Counted from the first letter of the stretch, positions 26,482 to 38,275 are shown. The stretch is DNA of 64,000 nt from Calcarisporiella thermophila CBS 279.70 (GCF_041956535.1 NW_027192198.1:248743-312742), one strand, 5' to 3'. Notes: generated from the sequence alone by a model not told the origin. Numbers and translations: made by a program.

Positions 26482-27017
26482 ACACAATCAAAGCAATATA
26501 TTGCGAGGTATCGCGTCATGATTTTAGTCCATTCTTATTTTTAGTGTTTACTTTTATTTTCTCTCTGTTTCTTCATTGCCTTATCTCTTCTCTGGCTTTT
26601 CCTTTCTTCCTTTCCTTTCCTTTTTTCCACTCTTTTTTTCTCACTTCTTTTTTCCTTCTCCTTTTTCCTTTTTTCATCCCATTCTATTGTTACTATTGGT
26701 TTTAGTTTGTGAGTCTGTGTGCCTATTCTTTTTTGGAAAATCGAGTGCCAGGAAGACAGGTTGAATGGTTTCTCTTAGCTTTCTCTCCACGTATGCGTTT
26801 TCTCTTTGGATCAATAAACTCTGTTTGCGTTTGAACCTCGCCTGTGTTCCAAGCTGCTTCCATAGGTAGCACAAGTAATTTTGGCTCCTAAAACTCCTCT
26901 CGTGTGAAGTATTTAAGGTTGATCCTTTTTCTCGCGCGGCGCTTGCTCACGCCATACCCGTGGTGGACTCTTCTCCCTCTCTAACACCAGAACTTACCCA
27001 CAGACACGAACCCAAGT
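26482..27017. promoter_or_regulatory. Pyrimidine-rich promoter region of the Kre9-like gene
   Basis: A long T/C tract (about 26560-26700) and pyrimidine stretches precede the start codon, typical of highly expressed fungal genes. No ORF of note. Confidence 0.45.
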
Positions 27018-27561
27018 ATGCGTGCGGCTCTCTTCACTCTCTTCGCTTCCGTCGGCTCTGCCCTCGCCGCCCCCTATATCACGCAGCCGATTACTGGTAG
27101 GCGCCCCTTGACCTGTTGGATTGGCATGACTAATGATCATTGATTTTGCTTTCTCCCTCCCTCCCCCCATGCCAGGCACCGTGTGGGAGACCAATGGCAC
27201 CTATGATATCCTATGGCTCAACGGCACCAGCGGCCCCGCGACTATCAAGCTCATGTATGGCGATCCCCGGAATCTGCAGCACCTGCTCACGCTCTCCAAC
27301 ACCACCAACGGTGCAGATGGGACCTTCAAATGGACTATTCCCACCAATCTCACCACCAGCTCCAATTACTCCATCACGATCGGTAATCCTCCCGATGTGT
27401 CATACTCTCCATTCTTCACAATCGTAAACAACAGTACCGACGACTCCTCAGAAAGTCACGAGCACCACGATGAAGAAGAAGAATCGCCGCGTACCACCAC
27501 CGTGTATATTACTACGACGAAGATCGGGAAACGGGAGGCCACCCCAGCTGCTTCCCCTTAA
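27018..27561 (+). CDS. Secreted Kre9/Knh1-domain (Ser-Thr-rich) protein
   Basis: Two exons (27018-27096, 27176-27561) give 154 aa. A clear signal peptide (MRAALFTLFASVGSALA) precedes a Kre9/KNH domain: ITQPITGTVWETNG, YDILWLNGTSGPATIKLMYG, FKWTIPTNLTTSSNYSITIG and SYSPFFTIV. At least five N-glycosylation sequons are visible. The tail is acidic and His-rich, then Thr-rich. It ends GKREATPAASP without a hydrophobic GPI segment, so the protein is probably soluble or loosely wall-bound. The KREA site looks like a Kex2-type processing site. The family is linked to cell-wall beta-1,6-glucan in yeast; here the role is inferred. Confidence 0.87.
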
Positions 27562-29190
27562 TGGGTGTCGAGACGAGCGAAATACCCTACATGGCTAGTG
27601 CCCTGCTTTTTCTTTGTCATATTTGTAATAGCACCAGTTTGTATTGTTTCCACAACGTTGTGAGTCCCTCAATAAATCGAATTAGTTAATCCTCTTTTTT
27701 CAGCTCTTCCACGTTTTGGGATGATATACTCGAACACAGTGTAATACAACTTAATCCCATGATAGAGTTTGGGGGCTTATTTTCATTATATTCTATTTTT
27801 GGGACTCTACTCTAATATCGGATACGAACCCTGCATCAGCGCAACACAATAAGACCTCATAATGTTGAGATATAGGAGCAGCTATTTTTGATCCCCATGT
27901 TTCTACTCACCAAAGCGTAATCGCTTGACTCTGCTGCTCTCAAAATATCGAGTCCGTGTTTATAAGAAATGCTCGCTTAGCTAGATGTCCACCTGAACTT
28001 CCTATTTCATATCCTCAACTCGAAAATGCCATAGTTACCTGTGCTTTCATTCTCTTTCTCCTCCACTGTATCCTTCTCTATCCCTAGATGGACCTCAATA
28101 ATTCTATAGGTTTGTGGCCCAAGCTCTAGACTGATTCTTTAATGCTGGTGCTGTATAATCTTTACACCTAGATGGGTATAAAATACATCCATGATAGAAA
28201 TTTTGGTAGGCGCTTACTTGTGAGCGCCTCTTTGATGAACTATATCAACTACAGCTAGTTACTGACATAGTTTTGTAAAACTCAGTTTTGATCTGTTTGT
28301 AGAATCTCACATTTTGTGTATGATTCATATAATTAGCGGGAAATTTGAATTTTATTTAATTCAAAGGAACCACTCGATCATCTCAAGGTTTTCGTAGCGT
28401 GTTACCTGTATAGAATAGATCTGAGTTAGCACTTATTCTAATCAAATTAAAATAGCTTGAAGATAAAAGGTGATTTTCTCAGGAGAATTATGATTTCATC
28501 ACTTAACCGAAATGCATGTTGTGCATCACGGACAGGTAATACATGCTTTTAGACATCATAGAAGAATCATGATATATTTTTCAGAAAGAGATGGAAACTT
28601 ACCTTCAAAATGGATAAAGAACGAAGAACCTGGCCGAAGAACTTACCGAGGTTTATATAAGCGCGTCAACAAAAGCACACGTCACGAGTAAAGCACAAAC
28701 AAATAACCTAGTACGGTTGAAATTTTAAAAGGCAAATAGATCCTGAGCTCAACAGGAGAAATGTGATCCAGGAATAAACATATAATAATATACAATATTT
28801 CATTGTTATACATTAAAATCCAACCAAAGTAATCGGCTGGGAGGATGCTTGGCTGTTCGCTTCCCCTATACGTACTATAATTTTTGCTGTCAAAATATAT
28901 ATCTGGAAACGATAAATATTCAAGATGTCTTAAATCAGTCCTCATGGAGTCAAAGAAGGATTTTGCAGTAATGTATTAGAGTGGTTCAGTAAGTACTTTC
29001 CAACAACCAACCCTGTATAGTTTGAATGCTTGGGCAAATGATGGCAGAAATTATAAGCAAACTGCGATGAAAAAATAAAATAAAGAACCAATAGGTGAGA
29101 AGAGATGAACTGTTTAGAGAAGATACAATGAATTTATTATTGAGAAATACTAGGAGTGCGCATTATGCATTATGTTAAATAAAAAGAAGA
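27562..29190. other. Gene-poor AT-rich stretch, 1.6 kb
   Basis: No frame here resembles a known protein. The longest (28682-28945, minus) is 87 codons of hydrophobic, AT-driven sequence. Splice-like signals occur but no exon chain could be built. A non-coding RNA or decayed element cannot be ruled out. Confidence 0.5.
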
Positions 29191-29782
29191 TTAAATTGTC
29201 TTATCACTTAGGATATCATCGAGAGATTCCAATTTTTGCTGCATTCGTGGATCCCGAATTACTCTGGAGGAGATGTTATATAGTCAAAAAGAATGAGACA
29301 TAAAAATAATTTGAAAAAAAAATACCTATTATCCACGCGCACATCCTCTGTTTCAATGGCTAATGCGGGCTCTTTCGTCTTGGCTTCAATCACATAATGA
29401 TTATCGCAATGGGGGCAGTACTCATCCTCTTCCTCGTAGTCGCTTAAGTTACAAAGTGGACATTGAATAATGAGCATTGGATCCGATTCTCCAAGAGTGA
29501 GCATTTTAAATCACCTCATATCTTTACGAAAAGCTTTCTTGCATTTCTTGCAAGCGAAAACCATCTCTGTAGTTTTTCGAAGTGGGTGATCGGAGGTCTC
29601 TGCATGGCATTCAGCACAGTCAAACCATCTTTTACAGCAAGGCGCGCGGATCGATACCTGCCAAGCGAAAATGGGCCATCGAGAATAGAGACGGGTAAGA
29701 AACCAATTGCCACTATCTAGGGAGCTTGGATTGGGAATCAATGGGAATACACTACCTGTGCATTGAGAATATGTTTGCACAT
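29191..29782 (-). CDS. Small CHY-type zinc-finger protein
   Basis: Four exons (29782-29756, 29657-29515, 29442-29326, 29263-29191) give 119 aa. Exon 1 supplies MCKHILNAQ, then VSIRAPCCKRWFDCAECHAE, HPLRKTTEMVFACKKCKK and DEYCPHCDNHYVIEA complete the CHY finger, with Cys/His pairs for several zinc ions. The tail VIRDPRMQQKLESLDDIL is helical. Short fungal CHY proteins include Hot13-like proteins of the mitochondrial intermembrane space and uncharacterised cytosolic ones; I cannot tell which this is. A TGA seen by reading straight through exon 2 is removed by the intron 29514-29443 and is not a real stop. Confidence 0.85.
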
Positions 29783-30276
29783 CTTGTTAGATTTTAACGT
29801 CCACACACGATCTCATCAGTTGAGCGAAATAACGAATAAAGATCGATTCTCTAAGCCACTCATCATATCCGATTTTTGGCCCCATCGGACTAGTCCCCCC
29901 TTTTCCTTCCTCCTCTCTTTCACATCTCTTCGAAGACAGAGTCTAAGAGCCAACACAAGAAGGTAGGTTAACCATGCATCCATCTTTCTTTGTTACTTTT
30001 CTGGATGGATACCACTTTTTTGCGTTGCTATGTCGTTCAAGAGATATAACTATGATAATGGGGGAAAAAGAATTTCTCGTTTGAGCATTGAGCAGATGAG
30101 AAATTCAGTTCTGTAACTTTGGAGACTGTACCTTCTATTCCTCTTTTATGAAGATCCAATGGAGGTGCAAGTGGATTCGGATTTCGGGGCTCTTTTTTTT
30201 TGCTTTCCATTATTTCCCTTTCTTAGATCGCCATTGGACATCTCTCTCTAATCTCTCTTTCGTGTTCCTTTTAGCA
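29783..30276 (+). promoter_or_regulatory. Promoter and leader intron of RPL29
   Basis: A pyrimidine tract (about 29895-29935) resembles a ribosomal-protein transcription start region. AGAAG followed by GTAGG at 29963 is a donor, and the CTTTTAG ending at 30274, two bases before the ATG, is an acceptor, so a 312-nt intron in the 5' UTR is likely. The same spacer must carry the divergent CHY gene promoter. Confidence 0.65.
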
Positions 30277-30553
30277 ATGGCCAAGTCCAAGAATCACACC
30301 AACCACAACCAGAGTAATTATTAGTTTTTTTTTTGGACAACATCTGAATTCTTGAAGATGGTGATTAATTTTTCTCGTTTTTTGGCTCTACATTTTAGAC
30401 CGTAAGGCTCACCGCAATGGTATCAAGAAGCCCCGCACAAACCGCCACCCCAGCTTGAAGGGTGTTGACCCCAAGTTCCTTCGCAACCAGCGCTTCGCCA
30501 AAAAAGGTTCGTTGGAGGCTGTCCGTGCTCAGCGCGCCGCTGCCACTGCTTAA
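30277..30553 (+). CDS. RPL29: 60S ribosomal protein L29 (eL29)
   Basis: Two exons (30277-30313, 30399-30553) give 63 aa. The sequence is classic eL29: [12 protein letters not shown], then [32 protein letters not shown]. It is a very basic structural protein at the subunit interface. Preceded by a probable leader intron and a pyrimidine-rich start region, as in other ribosomal-protein genes. The family length is 59-65 aa in fungi. Confidence 0.97.
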
Positions 30554-32481
30554 ATTCTTCTTTATTTGACAAATGTAAAATAAAAGAAGATTATGCCTAT
30601 TGCTCCTCTCTTTTCCTATACATTTTTGCTCTGCTTGTACTCTACGTACACGATGGTCCACCTTAATATTGAAAAGCGCAAAAAAAGATCGTTGAATACA
30701 GCGTAGACATCGCATCAAATATACATTCCACAATCCAATGAAGTTGCTTTAATAAGAAGATACCCAATTTGGGTATGATATGGAAATTAGATCTTGTTAC
30801 AGCAGAAAGGATGTCATTGTCTATTGTCTGATGGGCTCTGGTAGACTTATTGTGGATTAGGTGGGAGGAAGGGAGGAAAGAAAAGAGCGAGAAAACAGTT
30901 TGAGAATTTTGATTATATTAGGTAACCCATATGGGCTTCGCCAATTATAATGTCTTCTTTAATGTGCGATAGTACCATGGTTTTTGTTCCTCTTCCCTGC
31001 TTCTCCCTTTCCTACACCCTCTTGTATCGTTAAGACGTTTGATGTCTCTCATTCCATCGAACATCTTAACAATCAAGTACTGCTTATACAAATCTATATT
31101 CATTTACCCCACGTTTCGATTCGCCTCCGATGGCCTAATATAGTTCTTATGATATCGTTTAATGTTTAAATTTGCTTTGAGAACTCTAAAGATAGTAGTT
31201 ATGCGACACTGAATTAGAGTGTAAGTTCAGGCGCCTGATCACATTGCATTGGAAGTATGCCAAGATCAGTTAGCTGCCTATTCCGACTCGCCGGGCAATT
31301 TATTGCATAAGCCGAGTGAAAAAATGATGGATATCCAAGTACGAAGAATTGTGCCTTTCTTTCTTCCACGGGTTTCCAACGAAGCGTGATTCTATAGCGA
31401 CGTAAGCCTGAAACTAGAGACTTAAGCTATGCGTGCTTCCCAAGTCTCAACAGTGGTCTAACCAATTCCGCTTCATTGTTAGAGCGAAAAAGGCTCGATC
31501 TAGGCCCATTTGCCCGATTGCCTACAATTCCAGTCTCGATCCAGCTCTACAGATTGAGCCAAAATGTGACATAATGGAAGTAGAGGGTAGAACCTGTGCA
31601 AAATTGTTTTGCCTAAATTTTCAAAAGTGAGCTCCTTTGAAGAGTAATACAAAGAGATTATATTTGCTTAATTGCTATGTATGCATCTTTAATGTCACCG
31701 CCAACACCATTGCTGAGATAATATTAGAAGCAAATTGATATCTATTGATAGGGTAAAGAGTGCTGTGCGATAGATTCGCAGTTTCTATTATTGACTTAAG
31801 CTCATTGCAACCTCATGCCAAAACGTGTTCGCAATACCAGCAAGTCAATCCCAGTGCGACTAAGGGAAAAAGAGGGGAAATGGTGAAGAGAATACGCGAT
31901 GGTTCGTGTGAAACTTGATTTGCTTAGTCCCTGTCAAAACAGAAAGGTCAAACCTTTGTGTTGGGCTAAAGCACAAGCCAATTACTAGCTGGCCTAAGTG
32001 CTCCGCTGCCGGAGGACTGCCATCGCCTTTTAATTTACATGCTGCCCGTATGGAGAAAGGAGGCAGAGAGCCCGAAGAGCTTATTTACATTCAAGACAGT
32101 CCTTGCCTTGGAAGCAAGAACGTCCATGTGACAGGACTGTCATAACCTAAAGTCCAGTCAAACTTCATCACTCTACGCGGAACTTTACCCCAACGGAGAC
32201 CGGTATTGGCGAAATGATCACATGGCGCAGATAAAATATTAAAATCCATATAAATTTTTGGTCCCGCTTTTAGTAATAAATATTTTTTTGGTATTTTGGA
32301 TTTTCTTTTCCTCTTTCTCTCTCTTTGCTCATCCCCCTCTCGCCGGTCTAAGTGCTAGTCTTTGTGGTTCTATGTGTTTGCCCGCTGCTTAATTTGATTG
32401 AAGTATATTCATCTCATCTCTACAGATGACCTGCTTGCCTCGCCCCTTACTAATTCTTATCGCGTTACATACATTAGAGAA
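30554..32481. other. Gene-poor stretch, 1.9 kb
   Basis: No known gene recognised. Several frames of 60-110 codons overlap one another in different phases, without a consistent splice chain. The part at about 31200-32150 is less AT-rich than usual spacer and might be a decayed element, but I see no terminal repeats and no reverse transcriptase or transposase motif. Confidence 0.45.
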
Positions 32482-34014
32482 ATGTCGAATTTTAACTTGG
32501 TAGATTTTAGTACCGCTGTATCCTCATTCATCCCATCCCACCTCAAGAATAGCAGTAGTACGCGTTCCATAGTAGACGTGGAGCTAGCCGAATCGCATAT
32601 TCTTCCTCCCACAACAAAGCAGCCAACACGGGAGCTGCTTCAAAAGTCCCTCTGGTTGCTAGGACACAACCTCACCTCTTTCACGTCTGATGTGGTCTCG
32701 CATATTGTCGTAGGCCCAAAGCGACGCTCCTGGCCCCTCCTGCTTACCCTGTTCAATTCCTTCATGCGAAATGTGACCGCGCACTACCATCTTGCCAACC
32801 TAAAGCGAATGCGCCGCGCGGCTTGTTTCCCTGTATTAATGCCCCTATGGGACGTGATCATTACACCCGCGTCGTTTAAAGTCCGTCCGATCGGACTTCC
32901 CGGCATCCTTGCAGAAATGGACGCACAGGAAGATGGACGGGAAATCGATGCGGAATGGGTGGTGGATGGATCAGTATGGCGACAAGAAAGTCACTGCTTT
33001 TGTACGGCAGAGATAGTGGAGGATGGCCGGGGAAACCAGGAGAAGATTGTGCTCTACTTCCATGGGGGTGCCTATTATCTTATGTCCGCGAAGACCCACC
33101 GTGAGCTGGTGTCGCGCGTTTCCAAAGCGACGGGTCGCCGGGTGTTCTCGGTTGATTACCGCCTATCCCCAGAAAATCCATTTCCAAGTGCGCTACAGGA
33201 CGCCGTGCGTTCATTCTTCTATTTGATTGACACCAAGGGAGGGCCCGGATTTAAACCGCAAAACATTACAGTTATGGGTGATTCGGCCGGTGGGAACCTG
33301 GCTCTGACCATGATGTTATATCTACGCGATCAAGGCTTCCCGCTCCCTGAAGCATGCGTCCTGTTCTCGGTAAGCTAAACTATTCTACTCGACGATTGGT
33401 TTCAGGATCTTGTGCTCTAACAATGCTATCTCTTTTTATAGCCTTGGGTCGATCTTTCTATGTCTTTTCCGAGTTGGGACACCAACAGCGAGTACGATTA
33501 TCTTCCCAAGCCCAAACCTGACGATCCGCTTAATCCCATGATCCTCTACTTGCACTCCACACGCTATTCTCCGCGTCACCCCTACGTCTCCCCCCTCTTC
33601 CACAGCAATCTCTCGGGGCTACCTCCCGTCCTAATCCAGTGCGGCGATGCTGAGGTGCTTCGTGATGAGATTGTGGCTCTAGCGCGCAAATTCCACGAGA
33701 AATCCAACACGTTTTTTGTGTTTGAAAAGTACGATGACATGATTCACGTGTTCCATGGTTTTCCGTTCTTGGAGGCAACCCGCAAGGCGCTCGAGAGCGT
33801 GGGCCACTTCACGCGCTTCTCCGTGCCTGCTTATTATTTTGCCAAGGGCAAATACTTGCCCCATTCGAACCGCCCAAGCATGGGGGCTGCAACCGGAAAG
33901 GCAGTGACAACCGACATGATCCCGACGGAAAAGTGCGCTCCGAAGCGTCCGGCACTACGATCTTCGCACTCGCAGCCCAATTTGCATCGGATTATGGGGT
34001 TTAGTGGGCTTTAA
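32482..34014 (+). CDS. Alpha/beta hydrolase of the hormone-sensitive lipase family
   Basis: Two exons (32482-33369, 33442-34014) give 486 aa. The HSL-type oxyanion motif HGGAYY (about residue 194) is followed by VDYRLSPENPFPSAL, nucleophile GDSAGG (Ser about 268), acid region QCGDAEVLRDE (about 365) and His in MIHVFHGF (about 397). This matches steryl-acetate/arylacetamide deacetylase-like esterases such as yeast Say1. The first 150 residues include helical segments that may anchor it to the ER. The tail is basic and Ser-rich (RSSHSQPNLHR). The start at ATG 32482 is chosen because the longer frame begins at a TTG. The substrate is not predictable. Confidence 0.88.
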
Positions 34015-34776
34015 TGGACACGGGCAAAGACAAGCATATGTAATGTTGTTGTTTTTTTCTCTTGGAATATCCTCCCCCCCCCTCTCTCTCATCCCTTTAG
34101 CTTGTTTTATTCATTTTTTTTTCTTCTCTAAAACTGAAAACACTTCTAAATTTAGTAGATAATGTAGTTTAGGTTTAGAACATCTCTTAATATAATACAC
34201 TTTTAAGCCCTTTCTTTTCTCATTACAACCATTTTCTATTTACTCCCTGGTTTTACATTTTTTTTTGTTTGCCTAGATATGATGGGCCAATATTTATATG
34301 CTCCATTTTTGTATCAAATTAAAATAATAAATACCGAATTTTGAAGAATTGCTCTGGAGATGGTGAGAGGAAATTAAAAAACCTGTAAGGAGGCAAAAAT
34401 AGCGGAGCTTGTTTTTTCCACTTGGTAGTCGCCAGACTTTCATAGAAGTTATACTGTAATAATTTTCGTCAACCTTATTTTGCAATCAGCTGCAGATTGC
34501 GACCGATGCAGCCTCTGTCCACAACACATCAGATGCAGGGTAAGCTTATGCCGCTGGTTGATATTCAGCATGCTTGCATCGAGAGAACAGTTTGTTCCGT
34601 AACTGCATGCTCCGAGATATTTCATCAAAGACAATTAATTCCATATTCATATGCATGGGATAAACAAACAGGCCGGTAATGCGAGCGCGGAAAAAAAATG
34701 GAATAGGGGAATAGATGTGGCAATAGTGGTAGGAGTAGTAATGGAATATGGAGAATACGACAGAATGAATAATAAA
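34015..34776. other. Convergent 3' spacer
   Basis: AT-rich DNA with C- and T-runs just after the hydrolase stop. It holds the ends of two convergent genes. Nothing else is visible. Confidence 0.5.
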
Positions 34777-36492
34777 TCAAGGCTTAAAGCACAGAGTAAC
34801 ACTGGTAATCAAAGCTAACACCATAACGAGGAGCGCACTCACTCGATCCCCCATCCAGAAAAAGGCCCTGGCCAGATCGCCCATCACGCCACCCATACCC
34901 TCTCTTGTCGCTCGGATTTCCTTATTATCGATAAGATCGAAGGGGAGTTTTGCTCCCATTGCCTCCGCAATTCTCATGCCCGATATAAACCCATCTTCAT
35001 GGAAGCCATAGCATGTCCATGCGCCCGCAAACCATGCCAAGTTCTTGCCCTGGATGGTGTGAAGTTCGTTCTGGGCCTTTATGAGCACAGGGGTGTACTC
35101 TGGATGGGTATACTCGAAGGAGGCAAAAGTCAGTGCTGGCTCCGGTGGAGAGAGAGGATTAAGCGTAACAAAAATTTCTATGTCATGGGGAATATAGCGC
35201 TGAAGATTGTTCATCCAATACGTGCTAGTGCATATCAGGCGCAATTAGCTACGGCATGTTAATGCAACAAAGGAAAAGAGAGAGACACCTACAGTGAAAC
35301 CTGGCCGACATTTTTGGATGTAGTGGTTGATCGGGTCAAATAATTCCAGGAGGTCCAGGCCAACCTTCGGGTTGGCATATACTAGCAAGTAGGATGGTTA
35401 GGAAAAGGGAACGCGGCGGCAGAATAACACAGGAATATACTTTTTTATCGCAGTGCACCACGGCAACGTTCTTTGAGAACCTAATGCCGCCCAGCACGGC
35501 ACGCTCCTCCTTCGTTGCGTCCTCGCCCAACATTGACAGTGTCTCGTCTGCATGGCTTGCAAACACCACCTGATCATATTCGTCACTCCCCCCCTTCGCG
35601 TCTTGCACCACCACCTTTCCTTTTTGGCGACGTATGCAGGTCACCGGGGTGGAGAGACGGATGTCGTCCACTTTTTCGATCATTTTGGATATATAGCTTC
35701 GACTATTTTAGTAGTAGGATACCAGTTAGTTAGAGTGTGAAAACCAGCAGGCAATGCCGACGCAAACCTTCCGTTCCTGACGGTGTACCACTGTGGCCTG
35801 TTGGCCACCTGCATTAGGCAGTGGTTGTGCATGAAGCGAATAAGGGTGTATGCCGGGAAATCCATAGCGCATTTATCTGGAGGAGTGGACCAAATGGCGG
35901 CCGTCATAGGCTACGGACACAGAGGTATCAGCGGTGAGAAGATTGTTAAATATTCCAATGGAAGGAAAGACATTACCAGCAGGTAGTCATCTTTAAATTC
36001 TTGTGAATAGCCTCCCCGTTCCAGAAATGCCCCTAGTGAGATTTCGCGATCTGGATGTCCCTCGGGGAGGGTCAATATGAGCGGGGCGCAGTGATTGAAC
36101 TTCAGAATATCGTATACCATGCGCCAGTGCCCAGGTCTAAATAGATTGCTCAGTTGTGCAAACACCGTCGCTAGGTTGGTTCCTGCCCATTCAAATCGGC
36201 CCGAATCGCGTGAGACGGAGAAAGACATCTCGCTATCCATGAAATCAACGTTCTTGAGCTTGAAGAAACGGATAAGATTCGGATAGGTGAGGGAATTAAA
36301 GACGATAAATCCCGTGTCAACGGGAACAGTACGAGATTTGTCGCCGGTGGGGGAAGTGTAGTCAATAGTATGGGTATGCCCACCGAGGTAATCATTCTTC
36401 TCGTAGAGCGTTACTTGATGAGGCGAGTGCTCGGCGAGAAGCCAGGCGGCAGAGAGCCCTGATATTCCGGATCCCACTATTGCGATTTTCAT
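34777..36492 (-). CDS. FAD-dependent amine-oxidase-like oxidoreductase, CFA-cluster type
   Basis: Five exons (36492-35977, 35910-35768, 35702-35441, 35381-35293, 35224-34777) give 485 aa. The N-terminus MKIAIVGSGISGLSAAWLL is a dinucleotide-binding fold with GxGxxG. Next come YEKNDYLGGHTHT, PVDTGFIVFNSLTYPNL, AAIWSTPPDKCAMDFPA, VVFASHADETL and TYWMNNLQ, then WFAGAWTCYGFHEDGF, and a C-terminal membrane segment. This is the oxidoreductase that in bacteria sits next to cyclopropane-fatty-acid synthase genes. Here it is divergent from such a methyltransferase 402 bp away, suggesting joint action on membrane lipids. Its precise reaction is unproven. The frame stays open 68 codons upstream to 36696, so a longer isoform is possible. 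Confidence 0.9.
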
Positions 36493-36894
36493 GATGCGCG
36501 GATTCTGGTCAAGAGGGGGGAACTTGGATTTGGAAATGCTCTGCGAAAAAGACTCGAGCAGGAATGCGGCTCGCGGGTTAAATAGAACAGGGAAGAGGGT
36601 TGAGCGGTGGGGCAGTCTAGGATTTTCTATTCGCTCTCGATTGATCAAGCCCGATGGAATCTTATTTGGATGGAGGCCGTCTCCGCGCATCGTCAATTAA
36701 TCGTTCCTGTTTGAGATCACCAGTCACAGGCTCAATGCATACCCGCCCGCCCCGACTTTGTTCCCGCGCGAAATCCTCTCGATAATGAAGCCCGAGTGCA
36801 TATAAATTAAAATCCTCGCCGGATCCCCCCCTTTGCAACGCACGTCATTCTTGCGCCCGAATTATCCTCTTCCCCCCTTCCCAAATCCCACCCC
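36493..36894. promoter_or_regulatory. Divergent promoter of the oxidoreductase/CFA-synthase pair
   Basis: 402 bp between two start codons. A TATA-like ATATAAATTAA lies near 36799, about 90 bp before the methyltransferase start. The region is GC-richer than most spacers and includes CCCGCCCG-type runs. A shared promoter would allow co-regulation. It also contains the open upstream extension of the oxidoreductase frame. Confidence 0.55.
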
Positions 36895-38275
36895 ATGTCC
36901 GCCATATCGCCCCCCTGGTATGAATCCCTGCTTGACAAGGGGATTGTTCCCGACTTCCTCATGCGCCGTGTGGTGCGCTATCTCCTTCGCGAGCGCCTCT
37001 CGGAGATAGGCCACTCCACCACGGAGAAGCAGATTGCAGAGAAGATGGCGTATGTGGAGCGCTTACGCGAACGGCCCATTGCTGAGCATACCGACAAAGC
37101 AAATGAACAGCACTACGAGGTGTCGACCGAATTCATGAAGCTATCCCTTGGAGAACGAATGAAGTATTCATGTTGCTACTTCCCCAAAGGTCCTTCTGGC
37201 TCAAGTGGCTTGGGAAATCTTATCCAATTGCTCATCCTCTCTCTTCTTAATTCAGGAGTGACTTCGCTAAATGAAGCAGAAAATCTCATGCTTGACTTGT
37301 ACTGCCAGCGAGCACAGGTCGAGGATGGAATGTCCATTCTGGATCTTGGGTGCGGATGGGGCAGCTTATGTCTCTATCTATGTGAGGTATATATCGTTTT
37401 GGGACTTTTATAGCACTTGTCAGCACTTCTAATTTTAATATATAACAGAAATTCCCGAAAGCCAACATCACCGCTCTCTCCAACTCTTCCACCCAACGGC
37501 AATACATTGAAAACGAGGCTCGCCAACGTGGATTCAAGAATCTTAAGGTGATAACTGCGGATGTGAAAACGCACGACTTTGATATCAAAGAGCAGTACGT
37601 GTCCTCTCGAGGGTGACTTTTTCATCATTTGCTCACGCTGTTGTATCCTTTACGTTAGATTCGATCGTGTTATCAGCATTGAGATGTTCGAACATATGAA
37701 AAACTATGACTTTTTACTACAGAAAACCTCGACTTGGATTCGGCCGGGTGGGCTTTTATTCGTCCACATTTTCTGCCATAAACAAAATCCGGTAAGAAAC
37801 ATGGGACTTATTCTTTTATTGAGCACTATTTCTATATCTTGGGTATTCTCTTTTTCAGTATGATTTTATCGAAAGCGATGGTTGGATGTCTCGATATTTC
37901 TTCACCGGTAAGCGCATTTCAGAACTATACGATTGAACTCCCCTCTTTAATCCTCTTCTGGCCCTTCAACCAGGTGGGACTATGCCGTCTGCCGATCTCC
38001 TGCTCTTCTTTTCTCAGCCTTCGCTTCAATTCCGACGCTACTGGTACTTATCCGGCGAGCATTATGCAAAGACAAGTGAGGCTTGGCTTCGTAATATGGA
38101 TGCACGTAAGCGTGAGATGATCCCCTATCTGGAGGAGACTTACGGCAAAGGCAATGCCGCAGAAATCTGGTTCCAGCGGTGGAGAGTATTTTATATCGCA
38201 GTGGCCGAAATGTTCGCGTACGAAGGAGGGAATGAATGGGGAGTTGCCCATTACCTGTTCGAGAAGTCGAAGTAA
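36895..38275 (+). CDS. Cyclopropane-fatty-acyl-phospholipid synthase-type SAM methyltransferase
   Basis: Six exons (36895-37189, 37256-37386, 37449-37594, 37659-37791, 37859-37907, 37974-38275) give 351 aa. Features: SWYE-like start (PPWYESLLDKGIVPDFLM), HYEVSTEFMKLSLGERMKYS, SAM-binding LDLGCGWGSL, ALSNSSTQRQYIE, RVISIEMFEHMKNY, HIFCHK and YFFTGGTMPSADLLL, plus WLRNMDARKREM. This branch of the CFA-synthase/coclaurine-N-methyltransferase fold adds a methylene or methyl group from SAM, most often to lipid double bonds. The partner oxidoreductase is divergent upstream. The first intron (66 nt) has no stop and keeps frame, so retention would insert 22 residues between FPKG and VTSLNEAE. Confidence 0.9.

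Noticed and set aside
28682-28945. 87-codon minus-strand frame in the 1.6-kb gene-poor stretch
   Set aside because: AT-driven hydrophobic composition and no family resemblance.
29443-29514. In-frame TGA inside the CHY zinc-finger gene, suggesting a pseudogene or recoding
   Set aside because: A normal intron (GTGATT donor, CTTAAG acceptor) removes the TGA and joins KDM to SDYEEEDEYC in phase, giving the expected CHY sequence.
29963-30274. Possible snoRNA in the RPL29 leader intron
   Set aside because: A C-box-like ATGATAA is present but no convincing D box and no closing stem.
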